Notes under the pieces: generated by a model
Told to the model about the DNA's origin: nothing
The model's input: only the letters and a program-made list of their open reading frames with translations
Databases searched by the model: none
Position numbers and translations under genes: made by a program
Shown: positions 25,709 to 34,265 of the stretch, piece after piece
Layout: each line of letters opens with the position of its first letter
How positions within the stretch are numbered: the first letter of the stretch is position 1
Source: an uncultured Lewinella sp.
Lineage (GTDB): Bacteria; Bacteroidota; Bacteroidia; Chitinophagales; Saprospiraceae
Length of the DNA stretch: 64,000 bases
Reading direction: 5' to 3'
Assembly (NCBI GenBank): GCA_937873655.1
Contig: CALMYQ010000224.1
Coordinates: forward strand, 1 to 64,000

Positions 25709-26974
25709 ATGTTCCGATCTTTCCTCACCTTATCCTTGTTCGCTGTCCTTATCCTGTCCGCCTGCAATCCGAAAGTGAGCTCTTCCGTACGCTCCGACGG
25801 CGACGACCCGCTCCGGATACTGGCCAACGAACTGGCCCATAAATACATCATCACCGACGGCCACGTCGACCTGCCCTACCGGCTCAAGATCCAGAATTTC
25901 AGGCTGACCAAGGAATACGTCGGCATCCCCGTCCAGACCGATGAAGGAGACTTCGACTACGTCAGGGCCAAAAAAGGAGGGCTGGACGCGCCGTTCATGT
26001 CCATTTATATTCCGGCTTCCTACCAGACGACAGGCGGCGCCAAAGAATTCGCCGACTCCCTCATCGATATGGTCAACGGCATTGCCAAAGCGCACCCCGA
26101 CAAGTTCGCAGTGGTAAAAACGCCGAAGGAAGTGGAAGGGAATTTCAAAAAAGGCCTGATCTCCCTCCCGATGGGTATGGAAAACGGCGCCCCCATCGGC
26201 GATGACATCAAAAATGTGGCTTACTTCCGCCAGCGCGGCATCAGCTACGTCACCCTGACCCACTCCAAGGACAACCTGATCTGCGATTCCTCCTACGATA
26301 CGACCCATACCTGGAACGGCCTCAGCCCCTTCGGCAGGGAAGTGGTCCGGGAAATGAACCGCACCGGCATAATGGTGGATATTTCGCACGTTTCCGACAG
26401 CACGTTCTGGCAGGTCATGGAGATCTCCAGCGCACCCTGCATCGCGTCCCACTCCTCCGTCCGGCATTTCACGCCGGGGTTCGAGCGGAATATGAACGAC
26501 GATATGATCAAACGATTGGCCCAAAACGGCGGCGTGATCCAGATCAACTTCGGCTCCAGTTTTCTGGACAGCAAAATCCAGGCCTATGAGGATGAAATGC
26601 GGGCCAAACTCAGCGCCCTGCTCCAGGAGAAAGGCCTTTCCTTCCGCGACGAAGCCGCCAAACCCGTCATCGAGCAATTCAGAAAGGACAACCCAAGCCT
26701 GTATTCCGACGTGGAGATGGTGGCCAACCATATCGACCGGGTCGTACAGCTGGCCGGCATCGACCACGTAGGCATCGGCTCCGATTTCGACGGCGTCGGC
26801 GACAGCCTCCCCACCGGCCTCAAGGATGTTTCCCAATACCCCAACCTGATCTATACCCTGCTGGTACGGGGATATACCGAAGAAGACATCGCCAAGATCT
26901 GCTATAAAAACGTGTTCCGGGTCTGGAACAAGGTGCAGGATGTGGCCAAAGCCATGCAGGGGGGGAGGATGTAA
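25709..26974 (+). CDS. Membrane dipeptidase lipoprotein (peptidase M19, renal dipeptidase-like)
   Basis: 421 residues with a lipoprotein signal, MFRSFLTLSLFAVLILSAC (Cys19). M19 metal ligands are visible: TDGHVDLPYR (HxD), the segment around LPMGMENGAP with the bridging Glu, SHSSVRHF, and DHVGIGSDFDG near the C-terminus. The enzyme cleaves dipeptides, including those with a C-terminal D-residue. Exposure at the outer membrane or in the periplasm is expected from the lipid anchor. A heptamer hairpin array lies immediately after the stop codon. Confidence 0.94.
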   Translation: MFRSFLTLSLFAVLILSACNPKVSSSVRSDGDDPLRILANELAHKYIITDGHVDLPYRLKIQNFRLTKEYVGIPVQTDEGDFDYVRAKKGGLDAPFMSIYIPASYQTTGGAKEFADSLIDMVNGIAKAHPDKFAVVKTPKEVEGNFKKGLISLPMGMENGAPIGDDIKNVAYFRQRGISYVTLTHSKDNLICDSSYDTTHTWNGLSPFGREVVREMNRTGIMVDISHVSDSTFWQVMEISSAPCIASHSSVRHFTPGFERNMNDDMIKRLAQNGGVIQINFGSSFLDSKIQAYEDEMRAKLSALLQEKGLSFRDEAAKPVIEQFRKDNPSLYSDVEMVANHIDRVVQLAGIDHVGIGSDFDGVGDSLPTGLKDVSQYPNLIYTLLVRGYTEEDIAKICYKNVFRVWNKVQDVAKAMQGGRM

Positions 26975-26978
26975 ATTC

Positions 26979-27068
26979 CAGTTGACAGTTGTCAGTTGTC
27001 AGGAGCACTGATCACTGACAACTGTCAACTGACAACTGACAACTGACAACTGACAACTGACAACTAAT
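26979..27068. repeat. Heptamer tandem array with inverted copy (CAGTTGT/CTGACAA family)
   Basis: Positions 26979-26999 are three 7-bp units (CAGTTGA, CAGTTGT, CAGTTGT). Positions 27015-27063 are seven units of CTGACAA, with one CTGTCAA variant; these are the reverse complement. The 15-bp spacer contains TGATCA-like sequence echoed at 27067-27078. The layout mirrors the array at 1-151 but the heptamer is different. It lies between the stops of two convergent genes. Confidence 0.95.
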
Positions 27069-27074
27069 CACTGA

Positions 27075-27683
27075 TCACTGCTTCTTATTCACATCATAAG
27101 AAATATTCAAATCATTCAAAACGGCGTCCAGGACGGGGTCTTTACCGGGGATATAGCCCTCCTTCAGGTCGTGGCCGTAGAGCTTTCCCAGGGTATTCCA
27201 GTAGGAAGCTGCTACGCCGCTTTTCAGGTTCCTGATCAGGGTGTACATCGGGGTGTCCAGTTCTTTTTCCACCATTTTGATCAGGATCATGCCCTGGGTT
27301 TTGGTCAGGTTTTTCAGGGGATCGGTAAACTCGTCCTTCATGTTTTTCTGGAGCTTGCGGACGTATTTCCGCCGCTTGCTGTTGCGCAGGGTTTCCGTAG
27401 CGTATTCCACCTCGCGAAAGGTTTTGATGGCCTCAACGGCATAAGGGTAAACTTTAAGCGCGTATTGCCGGTAGCGGCGGTAGCGGCGGTATTCCTCGTC
27501 ATTGGGAAATGACCGCAGCGTGGATACGGATACGCCGTCCAGGCTGGCCAGGATCAGGGTATCCCCGCATTCGTCGATGGTATAGGGATAATACTGGCCG
27601 TTGACCTTTGTCATGCCTTCCTGGCCGGAAGCGATGCACAAGGTGAACAGAAAGCCTGATATGGTGAAAAGCAGTCTTTTCAT
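27075..27683 (-). CDS. DUF4294 domain-containing protein
   Basis: 202 residues with a signal peptide (MKRLLFTISGFLFTLCIASG). The body matches DUF4294: DECGDTLILASLDGV, then a very basic and Tyr-rich region (YRRYRRYRQYALKVYPYAVEA), then LTKTQGMILIKMVEKELDTP and GVAASYWNTLGKLYG. The family is confined largely to Bacteroidota and its function is unknown. It precedes the dihydrofolate reductase gene in position but lies downstream of it in the transcript direction, 21 bp away. Confidence 0.88.
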   Translation of the reverse strand: MKRLLFTISGFLFTLCIASGQEGMTKVNGQYYPYTIDECGDTLILASLDGVSVSTLRSFPNDEEYRRYRRYRQYALKVYPYAVEAIKTFREVEYATETLRNSKRRKYVRKLQKNMKDEFTDPLKNLTKTQGMILIKMVEKELDTPMYTLIRNLKSGVAASYWNTLGKLYGHDLKEGYIPGKDPVLDAVLNDLNISYDVNKKQ

Positions 27684-27704
27684 TTCTCTTTTTTGAATAA
27701 ACGA

Positions 27705-28214
27705 TCAAACAGTACCGGAAGTTGCTACCCGGCGGTACTCGTCCAAAGAAAAAGCATAGCGGTGCCGGTCGTCAGCCGGATGAAAAACGGAGGCGACCTG
27801 CTCCCATTCCGACCAGTCCACTTCAGGGAAAAAGGCGTCTCCTCCGGGAGCGGCGTGCACCAGGGTCAGATAAAGGTAACCGGCATGGGGCAGCGCCTGT
27901 TCGAAAACCTTGGCGCCGCCGAGGATAAAGACCTCGTTTTCATCCCGGGTCATTTCAAGCGCCTGTTCAAGGGAATGGGCCTGTTCACATCTGGGGGGCA
28001 GAGACAATCCGTCCCGGCGGCTGAGGATGATATTCCGGCGGTCGGAGACCAGGGCTTCGGGAGATTCCAGGCTGGCCCGGCCCATAATGAAGGTTTTACC
28101 TTGGGTCACGCGCCTGAAATTAGCCCAATCGTCGGGCAGGTTCCAGGGCAGCCGGTTGTCGACGCCGATCACCCGGTTTTCGCCCATTGCGGCAATGAGG
28201 GCTATTTGATGCAT
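27705..28214 (-). CDS. folA: Dihydrofolate reductase
   Basis: 169 residues, normal length. Motifs: ALIAAMGENRVIGVDNRLPWNLPDDWANF (substrate and cofactor loop, with the catalytic acidic residue in LPDDW), FIMGRASLESPEAL, NIILSRRD, EVFILGGAKVFEQALP (GG cofactor turn) and YLTLVHAAPGGDAFFPEVD. It reduces dihydrofolate to tetrahydrofolate with NADPH. No thymidylate synthase gene is adjacent. DUF4294 lies 21 bp downstream on the same strand. Confidence 0.96.
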   Translation of the reverse strand: MHQIALIAAMGENRVIGVDNRLPWNLPDDWANFRRVTQGKTFIMGRASLESPEALVSDRRNIILSRRDGLSLPPRCEQAHSLEQALEMTRDENEVFILGGAKVFEQALPHAGYLYLTLVHAAPGGDAFFPEVDWSEWEQVASVFHPADDRHRYAFSLDEYRRVATSGTV

Positions 28215-28314
28215 AGGTTATGGTTTCAGGATTTTTGTCTTTTTACCCTGTCGGATAGCGCAAAAGTGTAAAACAAACCGATTTTTATAACTTGCGGTAC
28301 TCAGCGAAACGATT

Positions 28315-28926
28315 ATGCTTGCCAAGTTACAGCCTTTTTTTAATGAAAACCTCATCGAAGCAGGATGCGATGAAGCCGGCCGCGGGTGTCTGGCAGGTCC
28401 GGTATTTGCAGCTGCCGTGATTCTGCCCCGCGACTTTTCCCATCCGCTGATCAATGATTCGAAGAAATTGAGCGAACACCAGCGCGTCGAAGCCCGCGTT
28501 ATCGTACAACAAGCCGCCATGGCCTGGGCAGTTGCTTTTCTGACACCCGAAGAGATCGACCACCACAATATCCTGCGAGCCTCCTTCCTGGCTATGCACC
28601 GCGCCATTGACCAACTTGCCGTGCGGCCGGAATCCCTGCTCATCGACGGGAATCGGTTCATACCTTACCAGGACCTGCCATTCCATTGCATGATCAAGGG
28701 CGACGGGAAATATGCCTCCATTGCAGCCGCTTCTATCCTGGCCAAAACATTCAGGGATGAGCACATGACCGGGTTGTCCACGGATTTCCCCCATTACGGC
28801 TGGGCGCAAAACAAAGGATACCCCACCGAAGTCCACCGGGAAGCAATACGCATCCACGGCCCCTGCATCCACCACCGACGTTCCTTCCGGTTGCTGCCCG
28901 ACGCGGTCCAGGGTAATTTATTCTGA
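28315..28926 (+). CDS. rnhB: Ribonuclease HII
   Basis: 203 residues. The catalytic D-E pair is in EAGCDEAGRGCLAGPVFAAA, the canonical DEAGRG motif of RNase HII. Further motifs are NDSKKLSEHQR, LLIDGNRF and GDGKYASIAAASILAKTFRD (third acidic residue). AQNKGYPTEVHREAI follows near the C-terminus. It removes ribonucleotides from DNA and RNA-DNA hybrids. It is divergent from the dihydrofolate reductase gene. Confidence 0.97.
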   Translation: MLAKLQPFFNENLIEAGCDEAGRGCLAGPVFAAAVILPRDFSHPLINDSKKLSEHQRVEARVIVQQAAMAWAVAFLTPEEIDHHNILRASFLAMHRAIDQLAVRPESLLIDGNRFIPYQDLPFHCMIKGDGKYASIAAASILAKTFRDEHMTGLSTDFPHYGWAQNKGYPTEVHREAIRIHGPCIHHRRSFRLLPDAVQGNLF

Positions 28927-29045
28927 ATATCCTGAATTCCACACACCAAAACACGCCGGAGGTGCATCTCATCTAAAAAAGAAGTTCTATGACTTAATTT
29001 TTAGTTAAAAAACTTAAAACACAGTCATTCTGATCTTTTTTGCCC

Positions 29046-29053
29046 TATATTTG
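29046..29053 (+). promoter_or_regulatory. -7 box TATATTTG upstream of the BlaI/M56 operon
   Basis: TATATTTG is an exact TAnnTTTG match 22 bp before the ATG at 29076. The -33 region is AT-rich without a clear TTTG. Confidence 0.55.
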
Positions 29054-29075
29054 TAACGGAAACTGGTATGAATTC

Positions 29076-29390
29076 ATGAGATTCAAAGTAATTCCCATCC
29101 TGGTCACCGTGTTTTGGCTGGCTGCCGTTCAGGCTGAAAGCCAGGTCGGTTCGCCTGTTCTTGAAGAAAAATACCGGCAGGCCATGGCCCTTATGGCAGC
29201 ATTTCAATTTGATCAGGCCCAGGCGCTGCTCAGCGATTGTTATCACCATGAGCCGGAGAATGCGGACTACCTGCTGAAGATCGCCCTCCGGCAATACGAA
29301 CAATACCTGGCTACCGGCCATAATGAATACCGTGGAGTAGCTGCCGACAGGATGCGACAGTTGAAGGAACAATTATTTTTCTCAAAATAA
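29076..29390 (+). CDS. Small secreted protein, TPR-like
   Basis: 104 residues from the ATG at 29076, with a signal peptide (MRFKVIPILVTVFWLAAVQA). An upstream start 36 bp earlier would spoil it. The remaining part is helical, with AMALMAAFQFDQAQALL and NADYLLKIALRQYEQYLATG, spaced like one or two tetratricopeptide repeats. No named family is recognised. It is followed 7 bp later by the BlaI-type repressor gene, so it is probably the first gene of that operon and may be under its control. Confidence 0.7.
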   Translation: MRFKVIPILVTVFWLAAVQAESQVGSPVLEEKYRQAMALMAAFQFDQAQALLSDCYHHEPENADYLLKIALRQYEQYLATGHNEYRGVAADRMRQLKEQLFFSK

Positions 29391-29397
29391 CGCAGAT

Positions 29398-29769
29398 ATG
29401 AAGCTCACAAGAGCAGAAGAAGACATCATGCAGATCATTTGGCAGCTGGGTCCCTGCACCGTCAGCCAGATCCGGGATTTCATGGAGCAGAGCCTGGGGC
29501 AGCCCAAACCGCCCCACAGTTCCATCTCAACCATCGTCCGGATTCTGGAGGAAAAAGGCGTACTGGACCATAAAGCCTACGGCCGCACCTACGAGTATTT
29601 CCCAAAGATCAGCAAGGAGGACTATTCCCGGGATTCGCTGCAAAAGCTGGTTACCGACTACTTCGACGGATCCATGAAAAGATTGGTCTCCTTCCTGGTG
29701 GAGGAAAAGGACCTGAGCCTTCGGGAATTGAACGACCTGATCGACAAACTGGAAGACGACCGGCAGTAG
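29398..29769 (+). CDS. BlaI/MecI/CopY family transcriptional repressor
   Basis: 123 residues, normal for the family. The winged helix is at residues about 1-75: LTRAEEDIMQIIWQLGPCTV, then SSISTIVRILEEKGVLDHKA, then GRTYEYFPKISKEDYSRDSL. The dimerisation tail includes LVSFLVEEKDLSLRELNDLI. In known systems the partner M56 protein inactivates the repressor on sensing a signal. The partner here starts 50 bp downstream (29820). No beta-lactamase gene is adjacent, so the regulon is probably not antibiotic resistance. Confidence 0.94.
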   Translation: MKLTRAEEDIMQIIWQLGPCTVSQIRDFMEQSLGQPKPPHSSISTIVRILEEKGVLDHKAYGRTYEYFPKISKEDYSRDSLQKLVTDYFDGSMKRLVSFLVEEKDLSLRELNDLIDKLEDDRQ

Positions 29770-29819
29770 GGCGCCCCATGTGGTTGCCCCTACCGGCCTG
29801 CCCATAAAAAACGAATATT

Positions 29820-32405
29820 ATGCTCCTTTATCTGCTGAAAGTAAGTTGCTGCTGGCTGGGGTTTTACGGCCTCTACTATTGCTGCCTGAGCAAGGAGACT
29901 TTTTTCCGGCTCAACCGGTACTACCTGCTGGGTACCCTGGCAGCGGGATTGATCATTCCCTTGCTGACGCTCCCCTTTTCGATCGAATGGTTAGGTCATA
30001 CCGAGCCCCCGCTTACCCCGTCGATTGAAATCGGATCCCCGGGAATGATGCCCGAAGCCATGGTATTGCCCGACCTGCCCCAGGCCGGCGGTATAACCTG
30101 GAGCGCATGGTTGCTGACGGGCTATTGGTTGGGGGTTGCGGTTGCTTTTTTGCGATTTTCAGCCGGCATGATCCGGTTGAGCCGGGTTTATATCCAAGGC
30201 ACAAAAGAGCGAAAAGCGGGCTATTCCCTGGTTTTAACCCGGGAAAATCACCTCCCGTTTTCCTTCGGAAAGGCCATCTTCAAATCCTGGTTGAGCCGGT
30301 TTTCTGAGGAAGAAGAAGAAAAAATACTGATCCATGAGATGGCCCATGTAAGGGGTCTGCACAGCCTGGACATCCTGGCGGTGGAGATCCTGGGCCTTTT
30401 TTTCTGGTTCAACCCGTTGATCTATCTCTATCGCCGTTCCATCAAGGTTACGCATGAATACATTGCCGACGCTGCCGTGACCAGCTTCGGACAAAAGAAA
30501 CAATATGGCCATTTGTTATTGCGGCAGTCGTTGTCCGGACCCTCGGTTGCCCTGGCAAATCACTTCATTCATTCACAACTTAAAAAGAGAATCAATATGA
30601 TGATGCAATTACCCTCGCCGGCAAAAGCCAGGTTGAAATACCTGTTGGCGCTGCCCATATTTATTTCAGCATTGGGACTGTTTGCCCAATCGGGCGAAAA
30701 AATACAGCTGGCTCCGCCCGTTCCCGATCAGATCAAGGAGGTTGTGGTAGTGGGCTACCCGATCAATGATGATAAACCGCTTTATGTAATCGACGACAGG
30801 CTATCAAGCGAAGATCAATTAAATGAAATCTCGCCTTCGGCCATCGAAAGCGTAACCGTATTGAAGGGCGAAGAAGCCGCAAAGCAATTCGGCGATGCCG
30901 GCAAGAACGGCGTCATTATCATCATCACCAAGGAAAAAGCCGGTTACGAAGCGCCGCGGTTTCCGGGGTGTGAGGATCTGGATAAGCACACGGCCATCAA
31001 AAACGCGTGCGGATCAAAACGCATGCTGCAATATGTCGTCGACAACCTGAAGTACCCGGAAGCAGCCCAAAAAGCGGGCACCGAAGGTACGGTCTATGCC
31101 GCTGTCACCATCACCGAAACGGGCAAAGTAAAAGATCCGAAGATCATCAAATCGCTGAGCCCGGAAATCGACCGGGAAGTCCTCCGCGTGATCGGTGAAA
31201 TGCCGGATTGGATCCCGGCCCGCAAAAACGGCAAAGCGGTCGCAGCAGAATCCGTTGTACCGGTGTTCTTCAAAATGCCGACCACTGCAAAAGGCCCGGA
31301 AGAGATCTTCAAGGTCGTTGAGGAAATGCCGCGTTTCCCGGGATGCGAGGACCAGGCCGGTTCCGAACCGGAGAAGAAACAATGTGCCGACCGGAAAATG
31401 CTGGAATACATCTATACCAATATCAAATACCCGGCAGAAGCGCGCAAACAATCCATTACAGGCGTGGTCGTCGCCGGATTTGTGATTGAGAAAGACGGCA
31501 CGCTTTCCAATTTTGAAGTCAAAAGAGGTATCGGCGGCGGCTGCGACGAAGAAGTCATCAGGATATTGAAACAGATGAACGAAGACGGCATCCGCTGGAT
31601 TCCAGGCGTGCAACGCGGCCGCAAGGTCAGGGTGCAGTTCAATATGCCGATCCGGTTCATGCTGGAAGGGAAAACGCAGAAGGAAGGCGAACTGAAGCCG
31701 GTATCCGGTGATGGAGAGGAACTTTTCAAGGTTGTGGAAGTCATGCCTCGTTTCCCAAGCACCTGCGAGACATCCGGAGAATCGGACCTTGAAAAGAAAC
31801 AATGTGCCGACAAGGCATTGCTGGAGTTTGTTTACCAAAACATCAAATACCCCAAACTTGCTCAAGAGAACGGCATCATGGGTACCGTGGTTATCGGTTT
31901 CGTCGTCGAAAAAGACGGCAGCCTGTCCGATATCAAGATGTTGCGCGGCATCGGCGGAGGCTGCGAGGAAGAAGCCTTGCGGGTGGTCAAACTGATGAAC
32001 GAACAAGGCCTCCGCTGGACCCCCGGCCTCCAGCGAGGTCAGCAGGTCAGGGTGCAATTCAACCTGCCGATCAGCTTCAGGCTAGATAAGCCAGAACCAG
32101 GGCCTCAAAAACCGGCTCCGGATTTCAAGGCCGCCAAAGCGGCTCCCAGGCTTGAGCTGGAAGATTTCACGATCTCACCCAACCCCACTTCCGGCCAGTT
32201 GGAAGTCCGTTTCCGCGCGCCGGCCCAGGATACCCGCCTGGTGGCGTACGACGCTGCCGGCCGCGTGGTTTACCAGGCCCAATGGCGCAATTTCGACGGC
32301 AGCTTCAATGAAACGATCGATCTGACCGACGCACCGGCAGGCGTACTTACCCTTGCCGTCGTTCAACAGGATAAAGTGTATACGCACCAATTTGTCAAAC
32401 AGTAA
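29820..32405 (+). CDS. M56 (BlaR1-like) peptidase fused to a plug-like segment, three TonB_C domains and a sorting domain
   Basis: 861 residues. The first ~300 residues are an M56 membrane peptidase: helices near 1-20, 35-55 and 95-115, zinc motif HEMAHVRGLHSLD (about 172) and EYIADAAV. After another membrane helix (ALPIFISALGLFAQ) comes a short TonB-receptor plug-like segment (about 320-370: AIESVTVLKGEEAAKQFG). Three TonB_C-like repeats follow (about 380-485, 503-615 and 642-752), each starting PRFPxCE or similar. A C-terminal T9SS-like domain (about 780-861) starts DFTISPNPTSGQLEVRF. It is the sensor partner of the BlaI gene. The sorting domain on a membrane peptidase is odd. A strong terminator follows. 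Confidence 0.87.
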   Translation: MLLYLLKVSCCWLGFYGLYYCCLSKETFFRLNRYYLLGTLAAGLIIPLLTLPFSIEWLGHTEPPLTPSIEIGSPGMMPEAMVLPDLPQAGGITWSAWLLTGYWLGVAVAFLRFSAGMIRLSRVYIQGTKERKAGYSLVLTRENHLPFSFGKAIFKSWLSRFSEEEEEKILIHEMAHVRGLHSLDILAVEILGLFFWFNPLIYLYRRSIKVTHEYIADAAVTSFGQKKQYGHLLLRQSLSGPSVALANHFIHSQLKKRINMMMQLPSPAKARLKYLLALPIFISALGLFAQSGEKIQLAPPVPDQIKEVVVVGYPINDDKPLYVIDDRLSSEDQLNEISPSAIESVTVLKGEEAAKQFGDAGKNGVIIIITKEKAGYEAPRFPGCEDLDKHTAIKNACGSKRMLQYVVDNLKYPEAAQKAGTEGTVYAAVTITETGKVKDPKIIKSLSPEIDREVLRVIGEMPDWIPARKNGKAVAAESVVPVFFKMPTTAKGPEEIFKVVEEMPRFPGCEDQAGSEPEKKQCADRKMLEYIYTNIKYPAEARKQSITGVVVAGFVIEKDGTLSNFEVKRGIGGGCDEEVIRILKQMNEDGIRWIPGVQRGRKVRVQFNMPIRFMLEGKTQKEGELKPVSGDGEELFKVVEVMPRFPSTCETSGESDLEKKQCADKALLEFVYQNIKYPKLAQENGIMGTVVIGFVVEKDGSLSDIKMLRGIGGGCEEEALRVVKLMNEQGLRWTPGLQRGQQVRVQFNLPISFRLDKPEPGPQKPAPDFKAAKAAPRLELEDFTISPNPTSGQLEVRFRAPAQDTRLVAYDAAGRVVYQAQWRNFDGSFNETIDLTDAPAGVLTLAVVQQDKVYTHQFVKQ

Positions 32406-32425
32406 TTAATTGATCATCCGACTGT

Positions 32426-32466
32426 GGCGCTTCCGGTCCTTTTTTACCGGAGGCGCCTTTTGTTTT
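32426..32466 (+). terminator. Strong rho-independent terminator
   Basis: GGCGCTTCCGGT (32426-32437) pairs with ACCGGAGGCGCC (32446-32457), with one G-T pair and an 8-nt loop. The T-rich tail TTTTGTTTT follows. It lies 21 bp after the stop codon of the M56 gene. Confidence 0.9.
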
Positions 32467-32749
32467 CAGGTTAAATAATTAACCTATTGCACTCAATATC
32501 AGTTTAGTGTACAAAATATCCGATTTCATCACCAATCCATGCAAACGTTTGCAGAAAAATCATTATTTTCTTATTTGGCTAAAAATCAGCTATTTATATC
32601 AATTATCTCATCAACCGCCGATGATTAAAATTGGAGTCTGCAAGTCCGGAGGGTGAATTTTCCAGGATTAACTTTTGAAATTTTTGATTTTCCGGATTTT
32701 AACAGGCGGGTTATCTTAGCGTCATAATCAATTGCAAATAAGCACGGTA
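32467..32749. other. AT-rich intergenic region between convergent genes
   Basis: No gene is supported on either strand. The stretch is clearly more AT-rich than its surroundings. It contains one perfect LacI-family operator-like palindrome (32540-32553), described separately. Otherwise I see nothing in it. Confidence 0.75.
32540..32553. promoter_or_regulatory. LacI-family operator-like palindrome
   Basis: TGCAAACGTTTGCA is a perfect 14-bp palindrome with the central CG and the AA-CG-TT spacing typical of LacI/GalR-family operators. No promoter or start codon that it could control is nearby; both flanking genes point toward it. Confidence 0.5.
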
Positions 32750-34264
32750 TTATATGTAGCCCACTTCCTTATCCAAGGGATTGGGCATTTTTTTTGGGCT
32801 CACCTTAGGTAAAAGCTCCGTAAAGGGTACTCCGGCACTGACGGCCTCCAGCCAGGTGGTTATGTGCAAACTGTCGCAAACGTAGAGAAAGGCGTCTTTG
32901 GGAGCTGCTTTCATTTTTTGGGAATAAACCAGGCAAACAGCAGGCAAAGGCGAACGGGCGGTAACAATTTCGGCTATCAGGTCCAGGAAGATCCGGTACC
33001 CGGCAGAATGTTCTTCCTTCAATTGGAGCTTGAGCAAAGCGGCAACTTTATCAAGGTCGCCGGTTATGATATCTAAAATCATCTGGAGCGCGACCAACCC
33101 TTGCCGGAAGTGCAGCTCCAGGTTTTCTCCTACGTCCCTGGCCCGCATGATATAGAGTTGCGCTCTGCTGTATTTTTCAATGGCAATATTGAAGACGACC
33201 AGGCTCAGGTAAATAAGACCGGCAATCCGGTCCTCCTCCTGGTTGTATTTCCGCAGGTGCCGGAGTATTATTTTTTTAAAATCAGGGGGAAGGTTTTTGT
33301 ACTGACTGGTATAAAGGATCATCTTCAACCGCAGATACAGGAAGTGGTTGAAGTGGATCTGAAGGGCCGGCTGGCGTTCAACCAGATCAAGGGTTTCTGA
33401 AATCACATTCTCAACCTCATCGTAATAGGCCTTCTCAAAGCAGTAATTGGCGTAATTTCGCAAGGCGGACAGATAAAGCAGGCCCATATTTTCCTGAAAT
33501 TCGGGATTTTTCCGAAACAGGATTATAGCCTGTTTCCGGTATTTCAGCTGGGCTTCGAGGTCGCCGAGGATCGAGTGAATGAAAATATAAATGGAAAAAT
33601 AAGACAACCTGGTCCGAACCGGCAAGGTCGCCAGGTCCACTTTGTCCAGGGTTTGCTGAAGAGACAAGGCGTACTCGGCATCCTCTCTGGTATAACTGGA
33701 AGGCCGGCTTCTGGCGATATCCTGAATCCGGGTGACCATTTCCATATATCCCAGGTGCATTTGCATATGCTCTACGCTTTGGCGAATGGTCCGGAGGAAA
33801 TCCGCCGTACCGGAAATGACCTGTTCCAGCCGGTGGTAGAAGATATAGATCTCCTTGTAGGCCACTTCGATGAGGTAAGTGAATTCCTGGTATTTCTCGC
33901 AAAGCTTGCGCACCTTGCCCAATTGCTGGGCCGCGTGATCCATCAATTGCTTGCTCAACAGGATGTCTACTTCTTCGAGCCCCTGGCGGATCTTGCTGAG
34001 CGCAGATTCCTTGAAATGCTCCGTCACCAGGCTTTTCATGAGCAGTTCGCTCAGCTGGATCTTGAGGACCTTGTATTGGCGGGCAGTTTTAGGGCCGAGC
34101 GCAGCTTTGATCTCTTTTTCGTCATAAGCTTTTTGCCCGTTGATCAGGTCAAAAATATCCGACAGGACGGCCTTGTCGGATGCGAAGTGTACCCGGAAAA
34201 AACGCTTTTCCGCAGGCGTCATGGCATGTATGAGCTGAAAGATATGATCCTGAGGCGTCCTCAT
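32750..34264 (-). CDS. Hypothetical helical protein (TPR/SARP-like architecture)
   Basis: 504 residues from the ATG at 34264, immediately after the ferritin stop. A second ATG at 34291 would overlap ferritin by 26 bp and add nine residues. The N-terminus FQLIHAMTPAEKRFFRVHF is distinctive; the rest is almost wholly alpha-helical, with repeated blocks such as LYLSALRNYANYCFEKAYYDEVENVI that look like degenerate TPRs. There are no signal peptide or membrane segments, so it is cytoplasmic. It follows ferritin closely enough to be co-transcribed. The function is not recognised. Confidence 0.72.
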   Translation of the reverse strand: MRTPQDHIFQLIHAMTPAEKRFFRVHFASDKAVLSDIFDLINGQKAYDEKEIKAALGPKTARQYKVLKIQLSELLMKSLVTEHFKESALSKIRQGLEEVDILLSKQLMDHAAQQLGKVRKLCEKYQEFTYLIEVAYKEIYIFYHRLEQVISGTADFLRTIRQSVEHMQMHLGYMEMVTRIQDIARSRPSSYTREDAEYALSLQQTLDKVDLATLPVRTRLSYFSIYIFIHSILGDLEAQLKYRKQAIILFRKNPEFQENMGLLYLSALRNYANYCFEKAYYDEVENVISETLDLVERQPALQIHFNHFLYLRLKMILYTSQYKNLPPDFKKIILRHLRKYNQEEDRIAGLIYLSLVVFNIAIEKYSRAQLYIMRARDVGENLELHFRQGLVALQMILDIITGDLDKVAALLKLQLKEEHSAGYRIFLDLIAEIVTARSPLPAVCLVYSQKMKAAPKDAFLYVCDSLHITTWLEAVSAGVPFTELLPKVSPKKMPNPLDKEVGYI

Positions 34265-34265
34265 G

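Noticed and set aside
31014..32057. A 347-codon minus-strand frame opposite the TonB_C repeats
   Set aside because: Its internal repetition merely mirrors the repeated plus-strand domains.
29398..32405. Beta-lactam resistance sensor system
   Set aside because: BlaI/M56 genes are present but no beta-lactamase or PBP2a gene, and the sensor domain differs from the penicillin-binding domain of BlaR1.
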